NCBI RefSeq assembly: GCF_021278025.1
Contig: NZ_JAIBHJ010000010.1
Span: 1-53,420, forward strand
From: Motilimonas sp. E26
Lineage (GTDB): Bacteria; Pseudomonadota; Gammaproteobacteria; Enterobacterales; CBDFNC01
Length of the DNA stretch: 53,420 bases
Direction: 5' to 3'
Program-made: the position numbers and the translations under genes
Notes under the pieces: model-generated
The model's database searches: none
Told to the model about the DNA's origin: nothing
Seen by the model: the letters and a program-made list of their open reading frames with translations, nothing else
Shown here: piece by piece, positions 36,134-45,450 of the stretch
How the letters are laid out: every line of letters starts with the position of its first letter
Position numbering within the stretch: the first letter of the stretch is position 1

Positions 36134-37354
36134 ATGGCAACATTCGAATATAAAGCGCTAGATAAAAAAGGTAAACAAAAGAAAGGCTTGCAAGAGGCTG
36201 ATACGGCTCGTCAAGTACGCCAAATTTTGCGAGACCGAGGCCTAACCCCTATCGAAGTGATGGCTGCTGCAGAGCAAGCTAAAAAAGAGAGCAAAGGTGG
36301 CTTTTCGTTTAAGCGTAAAATCTCTACCCCAGAGCTCGCCCTAATGACACGTCAGCTGTCTACTTTAGTGGCGTCTTCAATGCCCATTGAAGAATGCCTT
36401 AAAGCCGTGGTTGAGCAAACCGATAAACCGAAAGTAAAGTCCATGTTATCGGCGGTTCGTAGTCGCGTGTTAGAAGGTTACACTTTAGCGGGCAGTATGG
36501 CTGAGTTTCCGCATATTTTTGATGATCTCTTCTGCGCAATGGTAGCTGCGGGCGAAAAAGCGGGGCACTTAGAATTAGTACTTGATCGTCTGGCTGATTA
36601 CACCGAACAACGTCAGCAAATGCGCAGTAAATTGATGCAGGCGATGATTTATCCATTAATGTTGACACTGGTGGCGATAGGTGTGGTGTCAATTTTGCTT
36701 ACTTCGGTTGTCCCTCAAGTAGTGGGGCAATTTGAGCATATGGGGCAAGACCTTCCTGGCTCAACCTTATTCCTCATTGCAAGTAGTGATTTTTTACGCG
36801 ATTACGGATTATTTATTGTAAGTGGCATCGCCTTAGGGTTGTTTGGCCTAAAGCAATATCTTAAAAACCCTAAAAATCAGCTTAAATTCGATCGGGTGTT
36901 ATTACAGGTACCGGTCGTGGGTAAAGTGAGTCGAGACTTAAACACCGCTCGTTTTGCCCGCACCTTAAGTATTCTAAATGCCAGTGCGGTCCCGCTGTTA
37001 GAGGGGATGAAAATAGCAGGCGAGGTACTAAGTAACCTATATGCGCGCGGGAAAGTAGGTGAAGCGACAGAGTTTGTTCGTGAAGGTAGCAGTTTGGGCG
37101 CAGCATTAGAAAACACCAAATTGTTCCCACCGATGATGCTACATATGATAGCCAGCGGTGAGCGCAGTGGTGAATTAGATCAAATGCTGGAGCGCTCAGC
37201 AGATAACCAAGATAAGCAATTTGCTGCGCAGGTAAATATGGCATTAGGCGTATTTGAGCCAGCACTAGTTGTGAGTATGGCTGGAGTGGTATTGTTTATT
37301 GTCGCTGCTATTCTACAGCCAATGCTAGCCCTTAATAATATGGTAGGAGGGTAA
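36134..37354 (+). CDS. gspF: Type II secretion inner-membrane protein GspF
   Basis: 406 residues. Two repeated GspF domains (ELALMTRQLSTLVASSMPIE; later RFARTLSILNASAVPLLEGM) each precede membrane spans; three spans in all (about 170-192, 220-238, 370-395). FPPMMLHMIASGERSGELDQML is the family signature. Platform protein, four bases after gspE. Confidence 0.95.
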   Translation: MATFEYKALDKKGKQKKGLQEADTARQVRQILRDRGLTPIEVMAAAEQAKKESKGGFSFKRKISTPELALMTRQLSTLVASSMPIEECLKAVVEQTDKPKVKSMLSAVRSRVLEGYTLAGSMAEFPHIFDDLFCAMVAAGEKAGHLELVLDRLADYTEQRQQMRSKLMQAMIYPLMLTLVAIGVVSILLTSVVPQVVGQFEHMGQDLPGSTLFLIASSDFLRDYGLFIVSGIALGLFGLKQYLKNPKNQLKFDRVLLQVPVVGKVSRDLNTARFARTLSILNASAVPLLEGMKIAGEVLSNLYARGKVGEATEFVREGSSLGAALENTKLFPPMMLHMIASGERSGELDQMLERSADNQDKQFAAQVNMALGVFEPALVVSMAGVVLFIVAAILQPMLALNNMVGG

Positions 37355-37440
37355 TCCTACCTAGATTAAGCTGTGATTTTAGATTTAGTTTCGTTTAACC
37401 CTTAGCTGGCATTTATGCCATTTTTATAGAGAGTGTAGTC

Positions 37441-37911
37441 ATGAGAGTACAGAACAAACAGCAAGGTTTTCAACAAGGCTCCCAACAAGGTTCTCAACAA
37501 GGTTTTACCTTGCTTGAGGTGATGGTTGTTATTGTTATTTTGGGCGTGTTGTCAGCCATGATTGTACCTAACTTACTAGGTAATAAAGAAAAAGCAGATC
37601 AACAAAAAGTAGTGTCAGACATTGTTGCACTAGAAAACTCATTGGATATGTACAAACTGGACAACAGCCGCTACCCAACCACAGATCAAGGCCTAGAAGC
37701 GCTAGTTAGCAAACCTGCTGGCTCTCCTGAGCCACGTAACTACCGTGATGGCGGTTATCTAAAGCGTTTACCTAACGATCCGTGGGGTAACCCTTACCTG
37801 CTAACTAGCCCAGGTGAAAAAGGCAATATTGATATCTTTTCGGTTGGTCCTGATGGCGAAGAAGGTACCGATGATGATATTGGTAACTGGAACATGGACG
37901 AAATCAAGTAA
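37441..37911 (+). CDS. gspG: Major pseudopilin GspG
   Basis: 156 residues. Prepilin cleavage before FTLLEVMVVIVILGVLSAM (G21|F22, Glu at mature position 5), then the calcium-binding C-end (DPWGNPYL, DGEEGTDDDIGNW). The leader is 21 residues instead of about nine, because a QQGF/QQGS unit is repeated four times in a row. Removing three units leaves MRVQNKQQG-FTLLE, a normal leader. The mature part looks intact. Confidence 0.95.
   Translation: MRVQNKQQGFQQGSQQGSQQGFTLLEVMVVIVILGVLSAMIVPNLLGNKEKADQQKVVSDIVALENSLDMYKLDNSRYPTTDQGLEALVSKPAGSPEPRNYRDGGYLKRLPNDPWGNPYLLTSPGEKGNIDIFSVGPDGEEGTDDDIGNWNMDEIK
37459..37506 (+). repeat. Four 12-bp tandem units inside the gspG leader
   Basis: Units at 37459, 37471, 37483 and 37495: CAGCAAGGTTTT, CAACAAGGCTCC, CAACAAGGTTCT, CAACAAGGTTTT, encoding QQGF, QQGS, QQGS, QQGF. 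The array stays in frame; slippage would change leader length by four residues per unit. Confidence 0.9.
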
Positions 37912-38508
37912 ATGAAATTTGATTACCGACCATTTTTAGCGAAACCGGTAAAGCCAGCCATGGCTGGCTTTACCTTGCTGGAAATAATGTTGGTAATCAT
38001 GCTGATGGGCTTGGCATCTACCGCGGTGGTGATGACCATGCCCAGTAACTCAGGTTATAAATCCCTTAAATTAGAAGCGCAGCGTTTAGCTGGCTTTATC
38101 GAAGTGATGAGCGACCAAGCCTTAATGACATCGCGTGAATTGGGCATAGTGGTTGAAGAGCAACGCTACCAGTTTGTATTTTATGATGTTGCAAAGAAGC
38201 TTTGGTTTCCCTTGCCTGCGGGAAAGTTTAATACTGAGGTAACACTGCCTGAAGACATGAAGGTTACACTCACACTTTCAGGTTTTGTTTGGGATGATAG
38301 GGATGAGCAAGAAGAGCTATTTGAAGACGAAAGTGTGTTTGATGAGCCTGAAGAACCTATCATCCCACAAATACACATTATGTCGAGTGGCGAAATAACC
38401 CCTTTTGTAATGCGTTTTAGTCCAACTGACGAAGACAACAAATTGTGGATTGAGCTGCAAGTGAAAATGACAGGTGATCTGGCTATTAATGAAGAGCCTG
38501 AAGAATGA
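37912..38508 (+). CDS. gspH: Minor pseudopilin GspH
   Basis: 198 residues, starting directly after the gspG stop. Prepilin site AG|FTLLEIMLVIMLMGLAST at about 19, an unusually long leader with KPVKPAM. GspH-like domain with LEAQRLAGFIEVMSDQALMTSRELGI and the end IHIMSSGEITPFVMRF. A strongly acidic insert (DDRDEQEELFEDESVFDEPEEP) lies near 123-144. The gene overlaps gspI by four bases. Confidence 0.92.
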   Translation: MKFDYRPFLAKPVKPAMAGFTLLEIMLVIMLMGLASTAVVMTMPSNSGYKSLKLEAQRLAGFIEVMSDQALMTSRELGIVVEEQRYQFVFYDVAKKLWFPLPAGKFNTEVTLPEDMKVTLTLSGFVWDDRDEQEELFEDESVFDEPEEPIIPQIHIMSSGEITPFVMRFSPTDEDNKLWIELQVKMTGDLAINEEPEE

Positions 38509-38885
38509 AGAAATATACCTCATTAACTAAGCAAGCTGGTATGACGTTACTTGAAGTGATGGTCGCCTTAGGTGTGTTCGCTTCCGCCGGGCTAGCGGTG
38601 ATGAACACTGCCAGTGAGCATGTACGTAGCTTGAGTTATTTACAAGAAAAAACCTTTGCGACTTGGGTTGCCAGTAATCAATTAACGCAAGCAACCCTTG
38701 AAAAGCGCTGGCCGGGCGCGTCTTGGGTGAAAGGCTCTGAAGAAATGGCAGGGCAAACATGGTATTGGCAATGGAAGGGCGTAGAAACCGGCGATCCTAA
38801 CTTTAAAGCGCTTGATATTGAAGTGTCATTGGATGACAAAATGGATGTTGCCATTGCAACTGCTCGTACCTACGTTGGCCGTTAA
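38505..38885 (+). CDS. gspI: Minor pseudopilin GspI
   Basis: 126 residues. Prepilin site AG|MTLLEVMVALGVFASAGLAVM with Met instead of Phe at mature position 1, as is common for GspI. Part of the tip complex with GspJ and GspK. Starts on the ATGA overlap with gspH. Confidence 0.92.
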   Translation: MKKYTSLTKQAGMTLLEVMVALGVFASAGLAVMNTASEHVRSLSYLQEKTFATWVASNQLTQATLEKRWPGASWVKGSEEMAGQTWYWQWKGVETGDPNFKALDIEVSLDDKMDVAIATARTYVGR

Positions 38886-38886
38886 A

Positions 38887-39624
38887 ATGAAATCAATGCA
38901 GCGTGGTTTTACCTTACTTGAGATCCTGATCGCCATAGCGGTTTTTTCTGTGTTGAGTATGGCGGCGTACCAAGTGTTACAAGGTGTGATGACTAGCGAC
39001 AAAATATCATCCGAGCACAGCGAAAAATTAAAACAAATGCAGCGTGCAATGATGATTATTGAGCGTGATATGACGCAAATGGTTGCCCGAACCACGCGTA
39101 ATGGCGCTGAGCCAAATGGTTCTTTGCTCCGTGCGGGAAAGTATGTGGCCGAATCAGAAAGTGATGGTATCGATTTTGTGCGTTTAGGCTGGTCAAACCC
39201 TCAAGGGCAATTACCGCGCTCTAACTTAGTGCGTGTGGCCTATCGAATTAAAGAAAACAACTTAGAGCGGCTGTATTTTTTATATCCCGATACCGTTTCA
39301 GGGCAAGAGCCTGAAGTACAAGTGTTGATTAAAGATGTGAATAGCTTAACGTTGCGTTATTGGGATAAGAGCTGGCAGGCTAGTTGGACTAAAAAAGATA
39401 AATTACCAGCGGGCATCGCTATGGAGTTTGACTTTGAAGCTTACGGCGTGATTTCAAGGCTGTTTTTGACGCCAGAAGGCGAGGCGGTGAAAGCGAAAGC
39501 GCCTGTTGTGCCAGCAAACCCGGATCGTAAACCTGATGAAAATCAGCCTGGCTCGAATACAGAGAATGGCGAGCAAGATCCGAACGTCCCCAACGGCGGT
39601 CCTGTCAATGGCGGTCGAACTTAA
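38887..39624 (+). CDS. gspJ: Minor pseudopilin GspJ
   Basis: 245 residues from ATG 38887 (MKSMQRG|FTLLEILIAIAVFSVLSM). The open frame from 38812 lies inside gspI and is not used. Tip pseudopilin with the GspJ motif RAMMIIERDMTQMVART. The tail (about 210-245) is a Pro/Asn/Gly-rich, probably disordered extension not typical of the family core. It overlaps gspK by one base. Confidence 0.92.
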   Translation: MKSMQRGFTLLEILIAIAVFSVLSMAAYQVLQGVMTSDKISSEHSEKLKQMQRAMMIIERDMTQMVARTTRNGAEPNGSLLRAGKYVAESESDGIDFVRLGWSNPQGQLPRSNLVRVAYRIKENNLERLYFLYPDTVSGQEPEVQVLIKDVNSLTLRYWDKSWQASWTKKDKLPAGIAMEFDFEAYGVISRLFLTPEGEAVKAKAPVVPANPDRKPDENQPGSNTENGEQDPNVPNGGPVNGGRT

Positions 39625-40613
39625 TGAAAGGGCTAACGCAAAACACACCATCAGCTCAACAAGGGGTTGCGTTGCTCACTGTATTGCTGATCCTTTCAGT
39701 AATGGTGGTTGTAGCAACCAATATGACCTCTCGGTTGCAACTGGAACTGATGCGTACGCAAGGACAGGTTATGAGTCAACGTGCGTATTGGTATGGTCAT
39801 GCGGCAGAAGCGCTGGTTAAAATGACGTTAAAGAACGCCTTAAAAGACGATGAAGTCGTGAGTTTAGATCAAGCTTGGGCCATGAGTGGGATGAGTTTCC
39901 CCCTTGATGGCGGCACCATTTCTGGTGAGATTAAAGACCGACAAGGATGCTTTAACCTTAATGCCTTAGATGTGCCTAATAAGCCCGATGGTCAGCGACC
40001 ACTTGTTGCTAACCAGTTTCAGGCATTATTGGAAATTGTTGGTGTCGATGGTTACTACGCCGAGCAGATAACAGATTCGACCCGTGATTGGCTTGATGCC
40101 GATGACATCGCTATTAGTAGCCAAGGCGCAGAAGACAGCTTTTATCAAGGACGCGGTGTCCCCCATCTGACCGCTAATGCCCCAATGGTGGATGTCTCTG
40201 AGTTCAGAGCTATCCAAGGTGTGAGTGCTGGTGTGTATAAAAAGTTAAAGCCTTACTTATGTGTAGTGCCTGATAAAAGTTGGCTGCTCAATGTTAATAC
40301 TGTGCCTGCTGACCAACCACAGATTTTCCAAGCACTATTTACCCCAATGCTTAGTGAAGATCAGGCGCAAGGTTTACTTGATGAGCGGCCACAAAATGGC
40401 TGGGCAAATAAAGAAGAGTTTTTGGCCTCATCATCCTTAGCGGGCTTAAACATCAGTGATGAAGTGAAAGCGCAAATTGATGTTAAAAGCCAGTATTTTG
40501 AGTTAGAAGGTATCGCCGAATTTGATGAAACAAAAGTCGCCTTACAAGCCTTGTTTCAAGCCAGTAAAAAAGAAGTTAAGACGCTTAGACGTCAATATGG
40601 AGGCGTTCAGTGA
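39624..40613 (+). CDS. gspK: Minor pseudopilin GspK
   Basis: 329 residues. Prepilin-type start QQG|VALLTVLLILSVMVVVAT; GspK characteristically lacks the Glu at mature position 5, and Thr is seen here. The large globular domain has DRQGCFNLNALD, SDVSEFRAIQGVS-like (VDVSEFRAIQGVS) and two SAM-like parts. It caps the pseudopilus with GspI-J. Overlaps gspL by four bases. Confidence 0.92.
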   Translation: MKGLTQNTPSAQQGVALLTVLLILSVMVVVATNMTSRLQLELMRTQGQVMSQRAYWYGHAAEALVKMTLKNALKDDEVVSLDQAWAMSGMSFPLDGGTISGEIKDRQGCFNLNALDVPNKPDGQRPLVANQFQALLEIVGVDGYYAEQITDSTRDWLDADDIAISSQGAEDSFYQGRGVPHLTANAPMVDVSEFRAIQGVSAGVYKKLKPYLCVVPDKSWLLNVNTVPADQPQIFQALFTPMLSEDQAQGLLDERPQNGWANKEEFLASSSLAGLNISDEVKAQIDVKSQYFELEGIAEFDETKVALQALFQASKKEVKTLRRQYGGVQ

Positions 40614-41839
40614 GTGAACGATTAGTAGTTCGATTAGGCAGTGAAGCCAACCACGGAATTGACTGGCTTGTTTGGTCGAATAGTGAGCAAGAGATCATCG
40701 CATCTGGGCAGCTCAATAATGCCCAGCAGCTGTCACAATTACATGAAAAAGCGGGTGGTCGGCCGGTCATTGTTTTATTACCCGTTGCTGATGTATTACT
40801 AACGCAGGTAGAAGTGCCTGGTAAGTTAACTCGACAATTGCAGCAAGCTTTACCTTATATGGTTGAGGAAGAGCTCGCGACAGATGTCGATAAATTGCAC
40901 TTTACCGTGCTCGATTGCAGTGATGGCGTGGCTAGTTTAGCTATTGTCGAAAAAGCTAAAATGGATAACTGGCTGGACTGGTTAGAAGCTGCCCAGCTCA
41001 AGTGTCGTCAGTTTTTACCTGATGCATTAATGCTACCTGAGCATGAAGGCCAATGGTCTGCAGTGCAAATGGCGGATGATTGGTTGATTCGCCAAGGTCG
41101 CTATAAAGGCTTTAGTGCGGATGAAAGCCTGTTGCCATTTTTAATGGATAAATGGTTACAAGAAGGCGAGTCCGCTGTTGACAACGAAGTTGAAGCCAGT
41201 GAACAAGTCATTCAAGTATATACCCCGTTACCATCAGGCGTGGCCGGTAATTGGCAGCTAAATACACCTGAACTACCGATGCAATTACTCGCTCAAGGTG
41301 CATTGGCGAGCCATATGAACTTGTTGGTTGGTGAATATCAGCCGCAGAAGGAATATTCTAAAAATTGGTTGTTATGGAAACGTGTTGGGATTGCCGCTGC
41401 GGCATGTTTGGTGCTGGCATTAGTGTCAACGGTATTATCGCTACAGCAGCTCAAGCAAGAAAATGAACAGCTAACGGCAGAAATTAAAGATATTTATGTC
41501 ACGTTGTTTCCCGATGAGAAAAACATTCGTGAAGCCCGTATTAAAGCGCAGCTAAAACGTCACTTATCTAAATTAGAAAACCAAACTCAAGGTGCAGACT
41601 TATTATCAATGCTGGCTAAGATTCAACCAGCATTTAAGCAAGTACCTGGTTTTAAGCCGATGTCACTGAAGTATGAAGGTAAAGATAGTGAGATTAGGTT
41701 ACAAATTAAAGCCAACACCTATGCTGAGTTTGAAAAGTTTCAAAGCTTGCTTGATCCTAGCCTCAAGGTGCAACAAGGTGCGATGAGTAATCAAGATAAT
41801 AAAGTGACAGGCACGTTAACTATCAGGGGACAAGGATGA
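40610..41839 (+). CDS. gspL: Type II secretion protein GspL
   Basis: 409 residues, GTG start in the GTGA overlap. A cytoplasmic actin-like domain (VPGKLTRQLQQALPYMVEEELATD) binds GspE; one membrane span at about 260-278 (VGIAAAACLVLALVSTVLSL); a periplasmic ferredoxin-like domain at the end. Links the ATPase to GspM and the pseudopilus. Confidence 0.92.
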   Translation: MSERLVVRLGSEANHGIDWLVWSNSEQEIIASGQLNNAQQLSQLHEKAGGRPVIVLLPVADVLLTQVEVPGKLTRQLQQALPYMVEEELATDVDKLHFTVLDCSDGVASLAIVEKAKMDNWLDWLEAAQLKCRQFLPDALMLPEHEGQWSAVQMADDWLIRQGRYKGFSADESLLPFLMDKWLQEGESAVDNEVEASEQVIQVYTPLPSGVAGNWQLNTPELPMQLLAQGALASHMNLLVGEYQPQKEYSKNWLLWKRVGIAAAACLVLALVSTVLSLQQLKQENEQLTAEIKDIYVTLFPDEKNIREARIKAQLKRHLSKLENQTQGADLLSMLAKIQPAFKQVPGFKPMSLKYEGKDSEIRLQIKANTYAEFEKFQSLLDPSLKVQQGAMSNQDNKVTGTLTIRGQG

Positions 41840-42309
41840 AAGAGTGGTGGGAAAATCTCGCAACCCGCGAACGTAACTTAGCTATTTTATCAGCGGTAGT
41901 GCTTATCGTGGGCGCTTTTTACTGGGGCCTGTATCAGCCATTGAGTAATGCCTTAGCCAATGAGCAAACTCGGCTTAAAAGTAACCAGCAAACCTTGGTT
42001 TGGATGAAGTCAAAGGGTCAAGATATTGTTAACTTTCAGGCGCAAAATGCCAGTCAGGTGGGCAAGGTAAACCTTAATCAGTTAATTGGTAATAGTGCAA
42101 GACAAAGTGGCATCACTATTAGCCGAATTCAGCCTAAGGGTGATGAGCTAGAAGTGTGGATTGATAACATCGAGTTCAATAAGTTACTGAGTTGGTTAAA
42201 GCAACTGAAAGAGCGCCATGGGGTTGTTACCTTAAATACGGATTTAGCCGTAGGTGATGCACCAGGAACAGTGAAAGTAAGACGTTTGCATTTAGGAGTC
42301 GCTGGATGA
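41836..42309 (+). CDS. gspM: Type II secretion protein GspM
   Basis: 157 residues. A single span near the N-terminus (LAILSAVVLIVGAFYWGLYQPL) after WWENLATRER, then a periplasmic ferredoxin-like domain. Partner of GspL. ATGA overlaps on both sides. Confidence 0.92.
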   Translation: MKEWWENLATRERNLAILSAVVLIVGAFYWGLYQPLSNALANEQTRLKSNQQTLVWMKSKGQDIVNFQAQNASQVGKVNLNQLIGNSARQSGITISRIQPKGDELEVWIDNIEFNKLLSWLKQLKERHGVVTLNTDLAVGDAPGTVKVRRLHLGVAG

Positions 42310-43061
42310 AACTTAGATTAAAGCCTCTGCTAATCTGTTTATCTCTTTATGGCTTGTTTTTAGTTTATTTAATGCCGGCGAAGTGGGCGTTTCAGTTTAT
42401 CCCGCGTAATCTTGGTATTGAGCTATCGGGTGTCTCTGGCAGTGTTTGGCAAGGTAAAGCTGAACAAGTGATGGTGCGCGGTGAAAATATTGAAAAGTTG
42501 CAATGGCAAGTTAAACCTTGGTCTTTGTTTACTGCTCGTTTAGCGGCTGATGTTAAATTTGGTCGTGGTAAGGGGTTAGCCGGTAAAGGAGAGTTAGCAT
42601 ACGGTTTCTCCGGTGGCGAAGCGTCTGATTTAACTGTTACAGTGCCCGTGCAACGAGTGATTAAGTATTTACCATTACCGATGCCAATAGAAGCGCAAGG
42701 TTTATTGGATTTAAAAATTAAATCCGTTAGCCAAGGTCAGCCTTTTTGTCAGCAGTTAGATGGTTTCTTATTTTGGACCGATGCCAGTGTTACAACGCCA
42801 ATGGGTGAAGTGATCTTAGGCGACCCTAAAGTTAAGTTAGAGTGTGAAAACGGTGGCTTGGCGGCGATCTTAGATCAGCAATCGGATCATCTAACCATCA
42901 GCATGAAGTCTTGGTTGCCGAACCAGCAACAGTATCGTGTTGAAGGTGAAATTAAAGGCGGTAAATCGTTAGCGCCGGCGATTAGCCAAGCGTTAGATTG
43001 GATTGGCCCACAACAAGAAAATGGCAGCTACCGAATTAGCTTGTCGAATATTCCTAACTAG
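42306..43061 (+). CDS. gspN: Type II secretion protein GspN
   Basis: 251 residues. One N-terminal membrane anchor (LLICLSLYGLFLVYLMPAKWAF), then a beta-rich periplasmic part with GVSGSVWQGKAEQV and WQVKPWSLFTARLAADV. An accessory part, not needed in all systems. Last gene of gspC-N; no prepilin peptidase gene follows, so it must lie elsewhere. No strong terminator is visible before the REP at 43103. Confidence 0.9.
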   Translation: MKLRLKPLLICLSLYGLFLVYLMPAKWAFQFIPRNLGIELSGVSGSVWQGKAEQVMVRGENIEKLQWQVKPWSLFTARLAADVKFGRGKGLAGKGELAYGFSGGEASDLTVTVPVQRVIKYLPLPMPIEAQGLLDLKIKSVSQGQPFCQQLDGFLFWTDASVTTPMGEVILGDPKVKLECENGGLAAILDQQSDHLTISMKSWLPNQQQYRVEGEIKGGKSLAPAISQALDWIGPQQENGSYRISLSNIPN

Positions 43062-43102
43062 TTATCTTGGATAGCCGCTCCCGCAAAGCTTGATCACTTC
43101 AC

Positions 43103-43127
43103 GTAGGAGCGGAATTTATTCCGCGAA
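43103..43127 (+). repeat. REP palindrome after the gsp operon
   Basis: A complete plus-oriented REP (GTAGGAGCGGAATTTATTCC and on, ending GCGAA). A decayed partner with GCCGCTCCCGCAAAGC lies at about 43073-43090. The pair could act as an mRNA 3' structure for the gsp transcript, convergent with rnz. Confidence 0.88.
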
Positions 43128-43149
43128 AACAGGGCTCTAGAGTCGTTTA

Positions 43150-44112
43150 TCAAGGCGTAAGCTTACTTAGCTCACCCTTGCTATTAAGCTGATAGGTGGT
43201 GAGATCCTCAGCTAAGAACAACTCGCCGTGATAAAACCGCTTTGCTTCCTGTTGTAGTATTCTCATTGATGACTTCCCTTCACCGCCAAAACGCGCACTA
43301 AAATGTGTCATCACCAGATTAGGTAAGGCTACTTGCTGGGCAAACTTAGCTAGTTGCATGGCACTACTGTGCATGGGGTCGGGGCCAACTTTGTCGGCGA
43401 TGGCTTGAGTATAGGTTGCTTCGTGGATCAACACATTTGCTTGCGCTGCGGCTTGTTGCAGTAACTCAGGTTGATCATTGTCACCTGCAACAATAATACT
43501 TCGCGCCTCATTGTCTATGCGCCAAAAGTCTCGGCCATTAATCAGCCTGCCGTCGGCCAAGCGCACTTGCTCTCCTTGCTGAATCTTCCCCCACAATGGG
43601 CCCTTTTCGATACCGGCTTGGCCTAGCTTCCCTTGGTCGAGTTGGTGAGCAATATTACGTTCAACAAAGTGCCAGGCATGGCAGGGTACGCGATGTGATA
43701 GTCTAATGGCTGAGACGGCGAAACCGGCGACCTCGATCTCTTGGTCGAGGCTTTCAACATCCACAAACTCAATTGGGTAGCACAAGTACGTATCGGTTAA
43801 TTCAAGGGTTAACGGGATAAACTGCGCTAATGCAGCGGGTCCATAAATGGTAAGGGGCGCTTTGCGCCCAGTCAGAGATGCACTGGCTAATAAGCCAACT
43901 AAACCAAAACAGTGATCGCCATGAACATGAGTGATAAATACAGCGGCCAAGTTTGCTAGTGAGTAGGGTACATGCAGCAATTGATGTTGTGTGCCTTCGC
44001 CACAGTCAATTAAACACCAGCTTTTTTCTCGTTTTAAACGCAATGCCAAGGCTGTGACATTACGTGCTTTCGTTGGTGTACCGGCACTGGTGCCAAAAAA
44101 GGTAAACTCCAT
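43150..44112 (-). CDS. rnz: Ribonuclease Z
   Basis: 320 residues from ATG 44112 (MEFTFFGTSAGTPTKARN), which fits the family; the frame from 44187 adds 25 basic residues without likeness. A metallo-beta-lactamase nuclease that trims tRNA 3' ends. ITHVHGDHCFGLVGLL supplies HxHxDH, then LSHRVPCHAW, VAGDND, HEATYTQ and MTHFSARFG complete the zinc site. Confidence 0.92.
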   Translation of the reverse strand: MEFTFFGTSAGTPTKARNVTALALRLKREKSWCLIDCGEGTQHQLLHVPYSLANLAAVFITHVHGDHCFGLVGLLASASLTGRKAPLTIYGPAALAQFIPLTLELTDTYLCYPIEFVDVESLDQEIEVAGFAVSAIRLSHRVPCHAWHFVERNIAHQLDQGKLGQAGIEKGPLWGKIQQGEQVRLADGRLINGRDFWRIDNEARSIIVAGDNDQPELLQQAAAQANVLIHEATYTQAIADKVGPDPMHSSAMQLAKFAQQVALPNLVMTHFSARFGGEGKSSMRILQQEAKRFYHGELFLAEDLTTYQLNSKGELSKLTP

Positions 44113-44188
44113 CTTATAGCTCTCTTTTAGATTGGCTGATTTAGCCCTTTTACCATTGCGCTTTACTATCACTTTTTGGTTAAACAAC

Positions 44189-44308
44189 CCGGATCCTGAT
44201 AAGTGAAATAGTATGATTTCTGCAGAAACGCTGTGAATATGTTGCTATACGCTTCTCGTTTTCGTCTCTGCAAATCTGGATGCAATAGGCTTAAGCAGAA
44301 CTAAGGTT
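44189..44308. repeat. Dispersed structured repeat, copy A
   Basis: About 120 bp sharing an ordered series of blocks with 47590-47736: GAAATAGTATG, TTCTGCA/TCCTGCA-AAACGC, CTAT-CGCTT, CGTTTTC, CCTG/TCTG, ATCTGG, ATAGG, and AACTAAGGTT. GTGAAATAG and CTATACGC can partly pair. The right end overlaps the stop codon of the DKNYY gene (44301-44303). Confidence 0.75.
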
Positions 44309-45368
44309 TATCAGCATTTAAACGTTGTCCATTAAGTAAATAGCCATGCTTGTCGTAGGCGTCTGAGCCTGTTTTATCATCATAGTCTGTCACAACTAGG
44401 CTCTCGCGGTCGACATCTGCTAATACCATCGTAGGTGCATATTGTTGGCTCAGGTAAACGCGATGTTTATCTTTCATATAGCCGCGGCCTAAAAACTCAA
44501 AGCTAGCAGGGTCTGAATCAGTAATCTCTTGTGAGTTATCAGCAATTAAGTCGTACACGCTGTTTTTGTCAAAGGCGTAGTATTGTTCATTTTCATAAAG
44601 GGTAAAGCTGGTAATATCTGCCTCAGGTAAAATAATGGCATCTTCATAGTAAATATGGTGTTTGTCTTTGGCGACGGGGCCAAATAATACGGTAAAGCTG
44701 GCAAGATCAGCGCCAGCAACTAGCATGCTTTCACAATAGAGTCTTTCGCCATCGGTTAAATACGTTGCATGGCTGTCTTGATGAAAAACTCTGGTCTTGC
44801 TTGGAGTTAGATTAAGAGGTGTGGCGTGATAAAAAACCTGATTTTTATCAGCCCAATAGTCATCGTTGTCGGCAAACAAGAGTTTAAAGCTCGTTGCGTC
44901 GGCTTCAGGTAGCGGCTGACCATGATAATAAACCCGCTCTGCGTCACGGGCATATTGTGAGCTGCGATAACTCGGCTCGTTATCAAATACATTAAACGAC
45001 TCCGCGAGTGCGTCTGGAATAAGCTTGCCACTGTAATAAACATTCTGCTCAACCACACTGTAACCTGAATTCGAAATACCTCGTAAGGTGTTGCTCACTA
45101 GCGAGCCGTAGCTGGCATAAACCAACAATAGATTAAGAGGTATACCGATAATCATTAAATACTTAGACGGTATAAAAAACAGTGGCCAACCCATCAAGCC
45201 ATAGAGTAAAAACAGCACACAAGGATAGAGCAGTAAGGCAACCGTGCTATAAACGGTATTGGGGTTATCGGTCGCACCGGGGCCGCCGAACATCATCACG
45301 CTGCCTATCCACATCATGGGCCAAAACAGCAGGGCCAGCGCGGTGAGTATTTGAAACGTGGTTAGCAT
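44301..45368 (-). CDS. DKNYY-domain membrane protein
   Basis: 355 residues. Three hydrophobic segments in the first 110 residues (about 1-30, 41-70, 75-95), then repeated DKNYY-type units (YARDAERVYYHGQPLPEAD; WADKNQVFYHATPL; AKDKHHIYYEDAIILPEAD; YMKDKHRVYLSQQ), each with a DK-x-YY core followed by DxxSF. The family is of unknown role, probably facing the periplasm. AAGGAAG lies before the ATG. Its last codons and stop lie in dispersed repeat copy A. Confidence 0.85.
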   Translation of the reverse strand: MLTTFQILTALALLFWPMMWIGSVMMFGGPGATDNPNTVYSTVALLLYPCVLFLLYGLMGWPLFFIPSKYLMIIGIPLNLLLVYASYGSLVSNTLRGISNSGYSVVEQNVYYSGKLIPDALAESFNVFDNEPSYRSSQYARDAERVYYHGQPLPEADATSFKLLFADNDDYWADKNQVFYHATPLNLTPSKTRVFHQDSHATYLTDGERLYCESMLVAGADLASFTVLFGPVAKDKHHIYYEDAIILPEADITSFTLYENEQYYAFDKNSVYDLIADNSQEITDSDPASFEFLGRGYMKDKHRVYLSQQYAPTMVLADVDRESLVVTDYDDKTGSDAYDKHGYLLNGQRLNADKP

Positions 45369-45450
45369 GTTACTTCCTTGTCTTGATGGCTAGTGTGACC
45401 TTCTTTAACACGACACTTGAACTGGCAGGGTTAAAGTCGTTCAGTTGGCC

